Of a stretch of DNA of 64,000 nucleotides, positions 11,101 through 45,453 are shown piece after piece. The DNA lies in NCBI RefSeq assembly GCF_001625305.1, contig NW_017804376.1, positions 1,537,976-1,601,975 on the forward strand. The letters are read 5' to 3'. The notes beneath the pieces were generated by a model that saw only the letters and a program-made list of their open reading frames with translations, had not been told where the DNA came from and did not search any database. Both the position numbers and the translations under genes were made by a program. Origin of the DNA: Branchiostoma belcheri (Eukaryota; Chordata; Leptocardii; Amphioxiformes; Branchiostomatidae). Position 1 is the first letter of the stretch; every line of letters starts with the position of its first letter.

Positions 11101-13717
11101 AACGTGCTGATGGCCATGAACATCATCTCCAAGGAGAAGAAGGAGATCAAGTGGATCGGCCTGCCCACAAACTCTGCACAGGAGTGTCAGAACCTAGAGG
11201 TTAGTCTCATGCTTTGTCAGAGTTAGATGTTCAAGGGTTAGGTGTAACAAGTCGATCGGTGTAATGTAGCCAGCTGCCGCCACACTGTGTACCAGCAAAG
11301 CTGGTTTGTTATGCCAAAGGGCGGTCTACTGGCTATACAGATACAGATACAGGGTTCTCACTACGCTATGAAAAATTCTGGTCAGAACACTGACTATGCT
11401 TTCCTAACTATCTTCAATTCACATTTTCTAGATGCTGTTATATCTGGGTTATGTCTGGGTACAGAAGTATTGTTTTAGGTGGCTGAGTTGTGAGTTTGTC
11501 TCTCTGTCTGACATAATTCCTGGGTGGGAGAGTCCTAGTGAGTTAAAAAGAGCTGGTTTGCACTTGCCAAACATTGAACCTTTTTCTATGTGAAAATTCG
11601 AGGAATTGGTTAAAATTTTCTGACAAACTGTTGTGTTAAATCCACAGCTTGAAAAGCAGCGGCGGATAGACAGGATCAAACAGAAGCAGCAGCAGCTACA
11701 AGAGCTGATACTACAGCAAATCGCCTTCAAGAACCTGGTGCAGCGCAACAAACGCATGGAGCAGGCCGGCACGGGGCCGCCCAACCAGAACTCTGCCATC
11801 CAGCTGCCCTTCATCATAGTCAACACCAGCAAGAAAACTGTCATCGACTGTAGCATCTCAAACGACAAGTAAGGACGCAAACAGTACAGCAATGTTAGAC
11901 TTTGTGCTGTGACTGTGGATTATTAGATTGTGTATCTACAAAGATTCTACACAACGTTTGGTGGAGTATTGTTTTGGGTGGGTTTGTTAGTGGGTTGGTG
12001 TGTCTGTTACACTCTGGTCTGACATGTAGTAGGTTGACAGCACATGGGTGGGGGAAGTTTGAAAGAATCAGAATGACAATTCAAAAGGTCAGACACAGGA
12101 AATGGGGTGAACTTGAAGGTCTCAAAATTTGAGAATTAGAGGTCAAAATGGTAGAATTCAGGGAGTAGAGGATTGCAAATATATGCCAGACATCATGGGA
12201 CATGAATCTTGTTTCTTTTCACTGGAAATTCCAATCTGTTACAAAATAACAACCAAGCCTGCTATCTTGTATGACAAGACATGCTCGAAGTTCCTACTAT
12301 TTATTTGCTGTGTATGAAAAAAGCAGACACTAACAGACATTTCTTCCTCCAGGTACGAGTATCTGTTTAATTTTGACAACACGTTTGAGATCCATGATGA
12401 CATCGAGGTGTTGAAGCGGATGGGCATGGCGTACGGACTGGAGTCAGGAAAGTGCGCCCCGGAGAACCTCAAAATCGCCAAGACCCTGGTGCCCAGGGCA
12501 CTGGAGCCTTATGTTGAAGGTAAGACTCATAATTAAGGAATTTTCTAGTAAGTTGCAAGTATGGACATATTGTTTTGGGAGGCTAACTTGTGTGTTTCAA
12601 GCCCAAGTAGCAGGGAGGTTTGGAGTTGGTTTCGATTGATATGGACATCAAGGCTAAAGATGACTCAGAAGTACAATCCCCTCTTCAGTTCCAAGACAAC
12701 CACAGAAATCCCAAACAAGTCTGAAATCCTTGATTTCTTGTTTTCAGTGCACTTGTGTCCATATCACTGGATGATATAGATACTGTTTCATGTACTGTTT
12801 CATCTAGTACATCGTATCCTGAGAAATTAAATCCGGAGCTTTAAATCCTTTTTTCTGGTCAGAAATACCTGCACAGCCCCAATTTTACCTGCACTAACTA
12901 ATTAAAGGTGCATATGGACCCAGTATTTTGAGCCCTGATATTTAATGAAGAGAAAAGATTTCATCTCTCTAAGTCTTGCTGATTTTCCCTCCTCCCCAGA
13001 AATGGCGAGAGGAGCCAGCACCAGTACCTCCATCATCGCTGGCCCCAGCGGCATCAAGGCGGGCGTGTCCACCACACAGTTCACCACGGCAACTGCTACC
13101 ATGGCGACCACCGTCAAGCCCCTCCCAGCGGCTGCGTCGTCTGCTCTATCCAGGTGGGCGTCTGTTCTTGTTTGTAATTATTGGCAATGAAACTGATCAT
13201 TACAAAGGTCAGCACAGGCAGAACTAAACTGGTTTCAGCTGACACACAAAAAGTACAGACATAATACGAGATAGAAAAGTCAACACAATTCATTATGAAC
13301 ACATTCAGTGGCTATTGCTCACAATAGCATTATATATGCAAAAGAAAAGGCATTTTCTGCTCAGTCTTAGGAAAAAATTGACCAACCCTAGCCAAAACTG
13401 TTGGCAAGGCCATAAAATATCCAATCTTATATCTGAATTTCAAACCCTTTGAAACATCATCTCCTGCATTTTCAGAAGGAAATTTTTATTGAAGAAAATG
13501 AGAAGAGGAATGGTTCCTTTTTTTTCCCCAGACTTGATGATAATAAGTGTTGTTGTTTGTCCTTCCCAGGTTGCCCGGGTCGGTAAACGTTGACCAGGAA
13601 GTTGCCATGGCGACGGCGGGAGGTCGGGCGGTGTCGCGCCAGTCCAGCATCGGGTCGTCCAGAGGAGAGACGCCATACACGGACGACGATGACGACGACT
13701 ACGAAGACGACAACTGA
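8195..13717 (+). CDS. TFDP: DP transcription factor, E2F dimerisation partner (TFDP1/2 orthologue); 5' end missing
   Basis: Nuclear partner of E2F that completes the DNA-binding dimer controlling cell-cycle genes. Coding exons: 8195-8273, 8690-8832, 9072-9122, 9709-9836, 10089-10142, 10435-10606, 11056-11199, 11648-11868, 12353-12519, 13000-13153, 13570-13717. All have GT/AG borders and matching phases; 1461 nt, 486 residues. The sixth and seventh exons encode the winged-helix DNA-binding region ([17 protein letters not shown], then [20 protein letters not shown]), nearly identical to vertebrate DP1. The eighth and ninth encode the dimerisation region ([26 protein letters not shown]-type strand, then [14 protein letters not shown]). 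The protein ends in an acidic tail ([11 protein letters not shown]), as in vertebrates. The first exon shown starts in phase 0 with [10 protein letters not shown], matching human residues shortly after MAKDAG; the few upstream codons lie on an exon I could not identify. Orthology to TFDP1 versus TFDP2 is not resolvable, as expected for a pre-duplication chordate. Confidence 0.95.
8335..8480 (+). repeat. Lancelet dispersed repeat (TTGACAGCACATGGGTGGG family)
   Basis: This family is recognised by the order TTTGGGTGGCTGAGTTGTGGGTTTGTGTGTCTG-like sequence, a GTAGGTTGACAGCACATGG word, a GACAGGCAGAATGACAGG word, then AAAAGGTCAGACACAGGAAATGGGGTGAACTT-like sequence. Other copies are at 11935-12180 (+), 29720-30000 (-), 32770-32925 (-), 33880-34015 (-), 34690-34930 (+), 36780-37330 (-, tandem), 51975-52090 (-), 56070-56225 (-, diverged) and 60065-60200 (+). 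No terminal repeats or tRNA head were seen, so the class is unknown. Confidence 0.75.
9106..9263 (+). repeat. Tandem duplication of TFDP exon 3 donor junction
   Basis: The exon end and donor ACAGTCCAACCACAGGTAAG (ending 9126) and the following intron words CTGCTTCTGCAAAC recur at about 9216-9261. The 15 exonic bases are identical. The copy keeps a consensus donor, so a decoy 5' splice site lies about 100 nt downstream of the real one. Confidence 0.85.
9361..9708 (+). repeat. Diverged intronic tandem duplication before TFDP exon 4
   Basis: Two copies with a period of about 180 bp share CTGCTTGATGTGA, CTGTTCTAGA, GCTAGTTTTAA and CCTTTAAAACAGC. The second copy runs into the functional acceptor of the exon starting at 9709. 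Confidence 0.8.
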
Positions 13718-16700
13718 TCCGTTACCATGGTAACAGCACACTGTTGCCATGGAAACGGAGTTTTGGTTGCCATGGTGATTTGCAACGGTTGCCATGGAAA
13801 CCAAAGTTTGGTTGCTATGGTGATTTGTTTGTCATCGTCACTTTTTGTCACTCAGGTTGAGGGGTAAACGTGGAAGGGACTTTTTCATTGAAATGGGACA
13901 GTTTAGGGGGTAATTTTTGGTTGCTATTGAGACGTAGCAACGACAGCGTGTTTTTTCTTGTTTGTCATCGGACAAGGCTACTTAGGTCGCTACCATGGTA
14001 ACGACCCCACTGATTTTTCCACGGGCCTTGTCATGACATTGTGATTGTTGTTGTTGCCAAGGGCAACGGCACGCGCCACCGGAGAGTGGACGGGTAACTC
14101 TACAAGCATTTTTTGTAGATTGTAATACGTAGATATTTTAGACGGTAAGATTTGTACTGTGTTGTATGAAAAATGCAGTGTGATCTGAAGACAGACTGAA
14201 CACTATTCATGTTGGTTTGGATTTAAGATGCCGGAAAGGGCGAGCAGAAATCCACACACATCCTCACACAGTAGACCGATCCTTACTGTCCGTCATAATT
14301 ATCACTTCAACCAATGGCAGCACGGCAATTAGTTGTTCGACCAATGAGAGAGCGGCAGCTATTGGATCGGTCTGTTACAGTGTTTGGTGGTATTTTACTG
14401 TAAAATGCGTAGAGCATTACTTTGCCTTTGGGAGCCAGTATAAAATGTTATTGGGTGCGCCATTGGGGAAGGCTATTCAAGATAAAAAAATTATAAAGCA
14501 CTGAAGGTGAATTTTTGTGTGGATTTCTGTGTATCAATGTTAAAAATCTAGATAAAGAATACTGAACAAGCAAAGTTGAAGTTTTTGATTAAATCAAAAT
14601 GAACCTGTACAGATTGTAGTTAATGCATTATGAAGGGGGTGAGACTTTATGTATGAAGCCTGTAGAAAAAATATGCCACTGGTCTGGTGTAATGTACTGT
14701 ACTGTAGGGGATATCGGACAGAACCATTCTGGCAGACATGGGGGGGGGGGTGTACAAAGTTGTCAAGTAGTCACTACGTTTCAACTGGGCTGGTTTCATG
14801 TCAGAACAATAAATAGCGGAAAAAGAAAGTTACTAAGAATAAACAGTTGACTGACCTGTTTTTAAGACAAAGCATCACAGATTGAAGAGAGAGAGGTTAT
14901 TTTTTTGTAGCCAATAGAAAAGTGGATAGAATCATTACGACTGGATTTAATTAGTGGATTTCCTTGTTGAATTACAGACCTGTTTGAAACCCAATCTTTC
15001 CAAAGAGAACTGTTGTAAATGAGCGAGCTTAAAAGTAGGCACTAATCCTAATTTTGTAATTAATTTATCTGTGTTGTCGTGCTCATTGTTTTTCCCACCC
15101 TACTAGCCTGACCACCCCTGATAATTAGTGTACTGATCCAGAATCAAACAACTTTGGACAGAATAGTGGGTTGTGCCATTGTGTAATTTGGGGGTAATGT
15201 AGATTAGTATTAATTGTAGTTTCCAATGTGGACTTGTAAAAAGAAAAAAAAAGATTGAAACTTTCTGTCCATAATTGTTTGATTGGGTATCAATTGTAAG
15301 CATACAAAAGGTGGTACGGCTAAAAGTTAACCCTTTTCTTGCTAAGAGGCCTTGTGACTAGCATAAACATGGTGTCTGAAGGCTGGCTTAGTAGGAAGAA
15401 GGTTAAGTAGTTAGGGACAAGCAGTGATTGTTGTTTGGTATTAGTGGTTTGTATTGTGTGGAATTTAGCACCATGTCTGTACCTGCCCACCCCTGCCTTT
15501 CACGTGGTATAGTCCTTGTTTTTGGTGATGATTAACAGTATAATTACACTGTTAGCACAATTTAGTAAAAGGAAGTTTTATGTGGTTCTCCTAGAACTAC
15601 ATAAAACTTTGTATTTGTATTAAAAATACCAATTGTGTAGCCTCCTTGGCAGGCTCTGAGAGTAAGCCTTTTTGGGGAGCTTTTAATGTGTTTTTTTCCT
15701 AATGGAATGTCCATCTATAGAAAAGGTACACGAAAAATGTAATAAGCAGTACTGATACGAGAACAGAAAAAATTCTAAGCCTCCAAAAAGCCTGACTCTT
15801 AGAGCTTGCTGAGAACGCTACCAATTGTCACAATCACTTCCAATACTACCATATGAAAGCACTTGATGACTTGTACAAAAAGCATTTATTTTTCCTCGTA
15901 CTGTGCTGTAATGTTCTGAGCTAAAATGCTAGAGGAAGCTTGCTGGAATTAGAATCTGGTTGTATTAGAAAACAATTCATAATGTTTGTTATAAACTCTG
16001 GCTCAGAAATACAGTCACGGCAAACCACATTGCAAAGTTACTTAATTACAACACAACTTGTGTCGGTGAGGTAGTCAACTTTAGTCAACTCAGTTCATTC
16101 CATGTAAACACAATATGTCTTACGTGTACTCAATGCTGTGTTCATATGCTTGACTTATTTTCAATAGAGAGTTCGGTTGTTGGTTTCACATGTACTAAGC
16201 TGACATTAGCAAGTATCGAGACCTAGCTGTACAAGAACAAAAACAAAACTGATAACAACATTATACCACGACATGAAGTTGTAACATTAATTGCTTTGAA
16301 ACCTAAAAGAACCAAATGGAGCAAAATGCATAAAATGTACAAACCTTAACACTCAAAATGTACATGATATTATATGGCTAGATGTCCCTGGTTTTACATA
16401 GGGAATTGATATTAGTGATCTACATCACATGTATACATGTTATGGCTGAGAGCATGTGGTACATGCTGGCTTCCTATTGGTCAGCTGTGCCTAACGTATG
16501 CATGATAGGCTGTAGAATGCTGGCTGTGATTGGCCAGTCCTTCCAGATTGTACAATTGCTGGCTCCTGATTGGTCTAGATATAACCGAATTTGTGACCTC
16601 ACTCACTTAAATTACCACGGATATATCTTGCACTTCTGTCGTAAGATATGTCATTTATAACTCAGAATTGTTGAAATGTCTTTGCATCTTATTTTTTTTA

Positions 16701-16960
16701 GACACGTTCTAGCCTTTTGTTGGTCTTATTTGGAAGTCATTCCTACAACTTGTGTCCTTGGTTTACACACATTTGAGTTTTTTTTTGCTTTTACTTTCTC
16801 GTTTGCTGTGTCGTTCTAATTTGAAAATGTCAGCAGATTTAACTACCCAGAGTGCTTTACAGTTTGCTGTCCCATGGTGCATTGCAGGATTTTGTATTTA
16901 TACCCACTGTACCCACTGAAGATGACGTGTCCTGAATTAAACATGAGAATCTTTTTCTCT
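13718..16960 (+). other. TFDP 3' UTR (extent inferred)
   Basis: No open frame with a recognisable product follows the stop codon. Possible poly(A) signals are AATAAA at 14808 and 14838 and ATTAAA at 16936; the last is followed by a T-rich tract. The first 350 nt hold a cluster of X-box-like palindromes (separate entry). Around 14300-14360 and 16440-16580 there are repeated ATTGG/CCAAT words. Where the transcript really ends is not decidable from sequence. Confidence 0.5.
13721..14067. promoter_or_regulatory. Cluster of seven RFX X-box-like palindromes
   Basis: Starting four bases after the TFDP stop codon: GTTACCATGGTAAC (13721), GTTGCCATGGAAAC (13743), GTTGCCATGGTGAT (13766), GTTGCCATGGAAAC (13788), GTTGCTATGGTGAT (13811), GCTACCATGGTAAC (13989) and GTTGCCAAGGGCAAC (14053). 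The RFX family binds inverted GTTGCC half-sites 0-3 nt apart. The second to fifth sites belong to a tandem duplication of about 45 bp. Similar words lie at 13603 inside the last coding exon and at 4423 upstream (ATTGCCATGGCAAC). Binding is inference; the motifs are seen directly. Confidence 0.55.
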
Positions 16961-17018
16961 GTCTCGTTTTCTTGTCTGCTGTATCCAAGATAACCCCATG
17001 CTAAATGTGGGCTTTCCT

Positions 17019-17127
17019 TAGCCTGGTTGTCAGCCTTTTTACTTTCGTCCGTTCCCCACGATTTGCTACTGGCCGCTAGCGAATCGTGGGGAGCAGACGA
17101 AAGCTAAAAAGGCTGACAACCAGGCTA
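17019..17127. mobile_element. Foldback MITE, TAGCCTGG family
   Basis: A nearly perfect hairpin: TAGCCTGGTTGTCAGCCTTT at the left end pairs with the right end (17105-17127), with CCCCACGATTTGC pairing with the CGAATCGTGGGG word near the centre. TA at both ends could be a target-site TA. It lies between the presumed ends of the convergent TFDP and TPP2 transcripts. Related foldbacks are at 27386, 44636, 50667 and 60904. Confidence 0.85.
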
Positions 17128-17339
17128 AGCTTTCCAGTAATGATGACTTTAGCTGTTGGGCGACATTTTTTTTACTGTTTGTATGATCACCGTGGTACGA
17201 TGCACTTTCTTATCAAGTTAATCAGGGCTTGAATAGTATTTTTCTGCATATTTGTACTGATTTATACATTAAAACAGTTACAATAGAAAAAAGATACAAG
17301 TACTCTAAGAAACATACAAGAATGACAGAGCAACTTGTG

Positions 17340-19349
17340 AACAAACTTACTTTATTTATGCAGGGTGACAATAAAAGTACACATTTCCTTTCCCCTTTTT
17401 TCTGCTACAATTTCAGAAACCTAAACTTCTGAACTAAAATGTACCACAAAGTGGCAGTACTACGCTGGCTACCACACTACATAAAGCTTCAAATCTTTGC
17501 CTTATCCCTTCTCAATTTCTATCAGCAACTTAAAAACACAAACCACACAAGTAATGTGCTTGAGTATGCTCCAGTGACAAACTTAAACCAACTACATGTA
17601 CACAGGTAAGAAATGTTCAAATCTGGCCTATGTACAAATGTATCATCAAAACAACTGAAATTGACATACTAGAACATAATACAACTGTAAAAACATAAAA
17701 TTTCCCCCACAGAAACCTATCCCTGGCACACAAGCTGAGGTAGGACATAAGCTGTGCAATAGAACATATACTGGGAAGAAATTCACTACACCTTTCGCAC
17801 GTACATCACGTCTATGTTTTGTTTTGTAAATTTTTTATCCTTCATAGATATTGCAAAAACATTGCCGGTTCATCAATTAGGAACATACTATAGAAATCAT
17901 TGTGTAAGAATTCACAAATGCTTGCTACATCCATGAACAAAAGATTTACACGCAAATAATAAAGTAAACATACACCACTTGTGTATGTTTTCCTCAACCA
18001 TGCTGCATGTAGGTAAACATATCCAAATATGAGGCACTTGATGTTAAACACAGATATAGAATGTCATTGTAGGCTCCATTTGTCAGAATAGGAAGAATTT
18101 GTTTTCATGAATGACTTTAAAAGTATCCATTCTCAAATACACATAAGAACCTTAGCTGTAAAAGGGTTAAAGAAAAAGTGTAGAAATGTAAGTAGAAATA
18201 TTTTGTTTAGAATCATTAAAAAGCTTCAACTTTTCATTGTTTCATATCACTGTGAAAAGAATAGATTAGTTATTGCTTTCAAAATTTGTGCAATCGTTTA
18301 AAAACAATATTTTACCACTTTGGGTTTTTGATGATTTGGTACATTAAGTTACAACAAGTCTAATCATAAGACTTCACTCAATTTGTACACCCATATACCG
18401 GGACATAGGCTACGTAAATTTGAATTCTACACAAACTATGGTGCAAAATCTTTCTTCAAATCAAAAAAAAAAAAACTTTATGTGATGTTTGGCATGCTAA
18501 GTCGTCACAACAAGTCAGATGACTTTGGCATCAAAATATCCAGTAACTGTTTGCCATTTCACGATGAATGGTTTACAAAGCTACAACACTCATCATCTTT
18601 ACACCATGAGCACTTTGGTACACCACAATACATTTTGTACAGATACAACTCTAGCAAACTAGTTTGTGCTTGGCAAATACTTAAAACCCCTTGTAGTGTC
18701 AAATTATCAGTGCAGTATTTGGAGGTGTGAATTGGCTACTGGTATGTGAAAAAAATATTAGATGGCACGAGGATTGCATGAGGGACCCTCAAAATCTTCT
18801 TGGAAGTCTGAAATCTCTGATTCTTGTTTAAGTTACATTAACCACACTGTTAGAAATTTCTACTCTCAATGCTTAAAATGTCCTAAATAAAAACCCTGCT
18901 GTCCATGCATTCGACCAGACACAGGTTACATAATGTGTATGTAGCATAACTGTCATGTAGAAAAACTTACTGTAAATTGTTGAGCTGGTTTTATTCTGCT
19001 TGCAGTAGGAGAGAGTGAATTTTCATGGTACTTTAAGACTTATGGTTTAAACAATTAGTCATATGCAGGAGGCATAATAGTGGTGGTACGATTTCACAGT
19101 GGAGAGGTCACCATGAAACTAAAACCACTGCAAAGGTTTCATGCTTTACGGTAGTCGTGCTCTTCAATGTTGATGGCTGTTAGGAAGTTATAAAGCAGAT
19201 CTTTCGGCGCCCGTAAAGAAAGGATCAATTTGGCCAGGCAGTATCCATTGGCCAGACAGTATCCATGGATACCAATTTGACACTGTCTTTGCAGCCACTG
19301 ATAGATCTGCTTGGAGATGAAGGAAGTTACACAGTTTGCCAGTCCCGGT
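17340..19349 (-). other. Probable TPP2 3' UTR and convergent intergenic space
   Basis: No coding exon is visible. On the minus strand AATAAA occurs at 18991-18996 and 17351-17356, either of which could end TPP2. At 19200-19317 lies a repeat with GGCCAGGCAGTATCCATTGG and TCTGCTTGGAGA words that also occur at 41800-41870 and inside 58720-58884. The rest is AT-rich. Confidence 0.4.
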
Positions 19350-40929
<21,580 letters not shown>

Positions 40930-40998
40930 GATGATGATGATGATGGTACGCCCCCTGTTTACCAAAGGTTACTCCCGGTCAAGTTTGTGACGTAGTGA

Positions 40999-41220
40999 GG
41001 CCGAACTGATTTGATCATATGGATGACATCTTTGGGCATCCCAAAACTGATGCGAGCGTGCGAAAAAAATGGATTTAGCCCTGTGTCATCTTCAAAGTGC
41101 CTACAAAGAGTTTCTATTAAACATTTTCTTTGAAAACGGACAAAAATCCTTGACAAAAATTGATGTCTTAGAATAGAAGATACACTTCCTCGATACACTG
41201 ACGGTCAAGTCAATGTGGCC
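40999..41220. mobile_element. PIF/Harbinger-like MITE 70 bp upstream of TPP2 start codon
   Basis: It starts GGCCGAACTGATTTGAT with ATGGATGACATC inside, and ends TCAATGTGGCC before TTA. The same family is at 42855-43221 (degenerate ends), 44952-45453 (intact, flanked by TTA on both sides) and 58312-58933 (in the CHT exon 6a-6b intron). Interiors share ACTGATGCGAGCGTGCGAAAAA. TTA target duplications and GGCC ends suggest PIF/Harbinger; this is tentative. Its position implies that TPP2's upstream regulatory DNA or 5' UTR includes this element. Confidence 0.7.
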
Positions 41221-41222
41221 TT

Positions 41223-44200
41223 ATGCCGGAGAAATCGACTAAAACTAAAATATCCTCCTCATTTGTTTCACTCATAAATTCGTTTACTTTTGTTAGACGC
41301 CAGTTATTAGTTGTTGAAAGATGTGTATCATCATATTCTAATATTTCATTCAAATTGAGGACAACGGAAGATAAAATTTTTCATCAAGAACAACTTAACC
41401 TCAACGTTAATCAGTCTTTAAAAGTCAGATTCAGGAGGGGTTGGCTGAGGTCAACATATAGCACAGAGCAGTCACAACATGATTCAAACACACTGTCATG
41501 TCCTGCAGGTATTTGTATTGTTTGAGTCACTGTAATTATACTAGTATTTTAGACACGCCTCGTCTGAACAGAAGGGTACCGGAAGGACGTCCAAGGTGGC
41601 TATAAATTTTGGATAACTTCTAGTGAAGGCACACGGAGAAAGATCTGGTCGGGAATCAGAGAGAGCAGTCGGCGAAGGCTTTAATTTCAGTGAAGTGCAG
41701 GTAAGGTCCTGCGATCGTCGCAGGATTGTCGTACGATTGCAAACTGAAGCATTCTTCATATATAGTCGTGTTGCGTCCTGCAAGGTTTTAATCTCCAGGC
41801 AGACCATACGGTGGCAAGGCAGTATATATTGGCCAGAGGAGTGTCCATTAGCCTTTGGTGGCTAGTCACAGGGTTCATAGATAGTTGGCACTGTTTGGCT
41901 CTATCACAGTCTGTTTGAAAATCCGACGTCATTATAATTGCTTACAACGACTGTGACCATGCTGTAAGTTAAAGGTGGATAGAAGGATAATGTGTTGTAC
42001 GGTTTGCACTTAATTATAAGTTTTGAAACTTTTTCTAGTCTACACTAGCTGGAGTATAAGTTGACCTTTATGTGGATTTGACAGAACTTTGAAAGCTCAA
42101 GAAATGTGAAATTGCTTGACTACAGATAAGAATATGTAAAAGGGAAAACTGGAGGGGAGTGTGAATCCAAGGACATTGTGATGATCAATCGTAAAACGGG
42201 GACACTATCAAAAGGCCGCCATTTTGGCACATCTTTGTGTTTGTCCTTGCCCTGATTTGCTCACCGTCCGATAAATTGTCGCTCCTTTCTTCTGTCAATC
42301 AAAAATCATTCCGCTCCACTTCTCATATATTGGTGCAAATATTTCACTGTTCACATTTCCAACAAGTTATTATTATATTTACATTACATTATTACATTAA
42401 TTCATACAGTTTGTTGCGCTAGGACCCTTCCGATAGAATTCCCTTACAAAGAAACGCAAAGAATAACAAAGGTCAGTTCTAATCTCATACAAAAACATCT
42501 CCCTTGTTGATAAATTTTCACTCTGACCACGAGGAATGTCATGTCCGCAGGCGACGTTTTCAAGGCTGACATCTTCCTGTCGTTGTTCGAGCTGGCCGCA
42601 TGGTGGCGTGGCATCAAAATGTGATCCAAACGCCAAACGCGTAGCCCCTCTTGACCCTGCCTTCTAAAGTGTTTGAATATTTCAAGGGCATTATATAATT
42701 ACCTTGAATATTTCATGAAGTGCTCGATTTGTTCAACCACGGAGTGTTTGACGACTTTTGTCCAGTAATCTACTGGAAAGAATAGAAAGCTATTACTAAG
42801 TTTGCGGTAACTTGCCACGCGTGGACTGACACCTGTTGGATTCCCATTACTAGTATACAGATTTGATGACATGGATGACATCCCCTGGGTCTTGGAAAAC
42901 TACGAGCGTGCGAAAAAAATATTAAATATCCACTATGAAGATTGTACAAATAACTTGCATGGTACCAAACAATACAATCTTTTATTTTTGTTCTTTTGCA
43001 TTTCCCGTTTGCCTTTGGGAAGACTTGCAGGTGCAAGCAAGTGGTATTTCGAGACCTGCTTCCCTTCATCTGGCATCCTCTTAAAATATCTTTTCGACCT
43101 CTGTCATCCTCCAAATTCGTAAAGAAACAGTATGGGGAATGGTCGCTTTCTGGAAGGGAAACGGGCGAAAATTTATGCGTGTGCGGATGTCATCCGTATA
43201 GTCAAGTCATTGTAGTCTTATGAGCTACTGCTAACTTACACCCTTGACAAACATTACACCCCTGTTTGTCACAATAGTACAGTCCAGTAGGAGCCTTTGT
43301 TGTTGACACAAACAGCAGTCAAAGGTCGTGATTTGTCTCTAAAACAATGTCCGCACCGGAAGGAGGTGACCTCTAGTTTGTTAAGTTTTTACCCGCTTAC
43401 AACTCGGTAGCTGTACACATTGTCCTGCTCAGGTAAGTTTGCCTTGGTGTATTTAGATTGACGTTAAGCTTTGAAACTATAACCTCCTTGCAAACTCCTA
43501 ATCTTAAGAGTTATATGTTACCATTCAAAAGTCTTTGAGTTGTTTCGCTGCGTCAGTTAAGTTCATTGTATGTTACTTCTATCATTATAAAGCTGGCACG
43601 TACAGCTAGTTAATGTTTAAACACACATTGGTAGAATGTATGGGCTTGTATATGTCTTTAACTTGTCAAAATGTTTGGCGAGTAACAGAACACTCCATCT
43701 GCCCACAGGTACTAGTGTCACACAAACAAGGGGATCATTTTGCTTTGGTGTGTACTGTTAGCAAGTCTTGAAATACCACCTACTAACTTTACACAGGTTA
43801 GTGCATGTAGAATTGGAGCTGCACCGAACAGTGCAGCTATGCAGAAAAATGTATTTCGAACCTTATGTTAGACTGTATTGGATTAGGGTATAAAAGGGAA
43901 TACAGTTCGTGTTCAGTACGTGCTGTGTTTCACGCGAGTCCCCTTGTTGTTTGACCTGTAGGGTAGGATAGGAGTGTTGAGTTACAAATAGACATAGAAA
44001 TAGGAACAGTCCTATAGAGTTCGCAATTCAGTGCGTGCCACATACGAAGTGTTGTATATAACCGTATATAAGAAATACAGAAGACAAAAAAAAAACTTTG
44101 GAGTTTTGGAGTTAAGTTGGACATCTTGAAAAGCTCCCAGTCTATATCTGTGACACGTATTGGGAAGCTTTAAGTTCATTCAACAGTGCCTGTAGTACAT

Positions 44201-44635
44201 TCTTGTCATGCAAGGCGTCACTTCGACACCATTATATATTGTTGTACAGGTTTTTCCAGGTAAAAGGGAGTCCCAAAGCAACGATCAGTCAAGGGTAGAG
44301 GGTCAGAGAGTAGATAGATTGTATTTAATCCCGACAAAACGGTTTCACTAATGAAGTAAGGAAGGGTTCGTGACTTTGCATGACTTTGAAACGGAAACAA
44401 TTGCACGGTCACGATTTTTATTGAACCCTAACTGTAATCAGCGATACATACTTACGTCACATGGTTTCCGGAGAGGAATAAAGGCCAAAAATGACGTCAA
44501 ATGAAAGTAAAAAAGAATAACAAGAAAAAAATGGAGATTTCTAAAAAATGGCAGTAAATTTCAATATCAGATAAATTTCTTTATCCAGAATATTTTTGTA
44601 TTGCAGCCCTGAATGTGCATTGGATGCCTTTAACA
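41223..44635. other. Intergenic, TPP2 side
   Basis: No gene recognised. It holds a degenerate copy of the GGCC MITE (42855-43221) and a word shared with 19200-19317 (GGCAGTATATATTGGCCAG near 41818). A consensus donor-like CAGGTAAGTT lies at 43430 and CAGGTAAGG at 41698, either of which could belong to an untranslated exon of the neighbouring CHT gene, without further support. The stretch 42460-42640 has an 79-codon minus-strand frame with no recognisable domain. Confidence 0.35.
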
Positions 44636-44762
44636 TAGCCTCTACCAGGCTTGAGGGGCCGGCAAACTGTAAACTGAATGGCTAAACTCCCTCGGCGTGT
44701 TATCTCTCTATTTGGCCAATTTCTACTATTTCCAGCCGCGCCCTCAAGCCTGGTAGAGGCTA
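44636..44762. mobile_element. Foldback MITE, TAGCCTCTACCAGGCTT subfamily
   Basis: TAGCCTCTACCAGGCTTGAG at the left pairs with the right end CTCAAGCCTGGTAGAGGCTA. It contains TTATCTCTCTATTTGGCC. The fuller relative at 60904-61091 shows that this copy has lost most of its left arm. Confidence 0.8.
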
Positions 44763-44951
44763 CCTTTATTTAACACTGCTTCGTTTAACTTTTCGTTATT
44801 GAATATCGCTATTCCCATGCGTTTTGTAATGTATTCTGTACTCTACAAAATTATTGTACATTTAAAAACAACCTGGTCTCACGACCTTCCTAAATGTCGG
44901 AGTGCCCCTCCCCCTGTTGTCGGACATCATCGGAAAGTACGTTAGCAATTA

Positions 44952-45453
44952 GGCCATACTGATTTGATTGTATGGATGACATCCTCTGAGCATCACAAAA
45001 CTGATGCGAGTGTGCGAAAAAACAGCGACAAAAATGTGCCTTCATCATAAAATCTATGTGGTCAAGAATGCTAAATACATGACTGAACTCACATAACATA
45101 TTGTATAACAAACATTCTTTACTTTAGTTTTTTTTCACATTTTCTTTGACTCTGGAAGACTTGGTGTTGCAAGCAAGTGGTCATTCGAGCCTGGGGTCCC
45201 TTCGTCTGGCATTTTCTTCCTCAAATAAACTATTACAAATATCTCTTCTTCGTTAGAAAGAGCTCAAGATATATTGCGCATCTATTATGTAAAGTCCAGT
45301 CTTATCAGAATTAGTCCAAATTCAAGTCACCAAGGTGACCAGTCACACATCGTCATCACACTCATGCCAACCAATCAGCTATTTCCTGTTTTGAAAACGG
45401 ACGAAAATTGATGCGCGCGTGGATGTCATCCATATATCGAAGCTAGTGTGGCC
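44952..45453. mobile_element. PIF/Harbinger-like MITE, intact ends
   Basis: GGCCATACTGATTTGAT at the left; the right end is the complement of GGCCACACTAGCTTCGAT. Both ends are flanked by TTA (949-951 and 454-456 of the respective kilobases). Inside each end lies GGATGACATCC/GGATGTCATCC. It is the best preserved copy in the window and defines the family. Confidence 0.78.

Noticed and set aside
42397-42636. 79-codon minus-strand frame in the intergenic region
   Set aside because: No family resemblance and no splice or promoter support.
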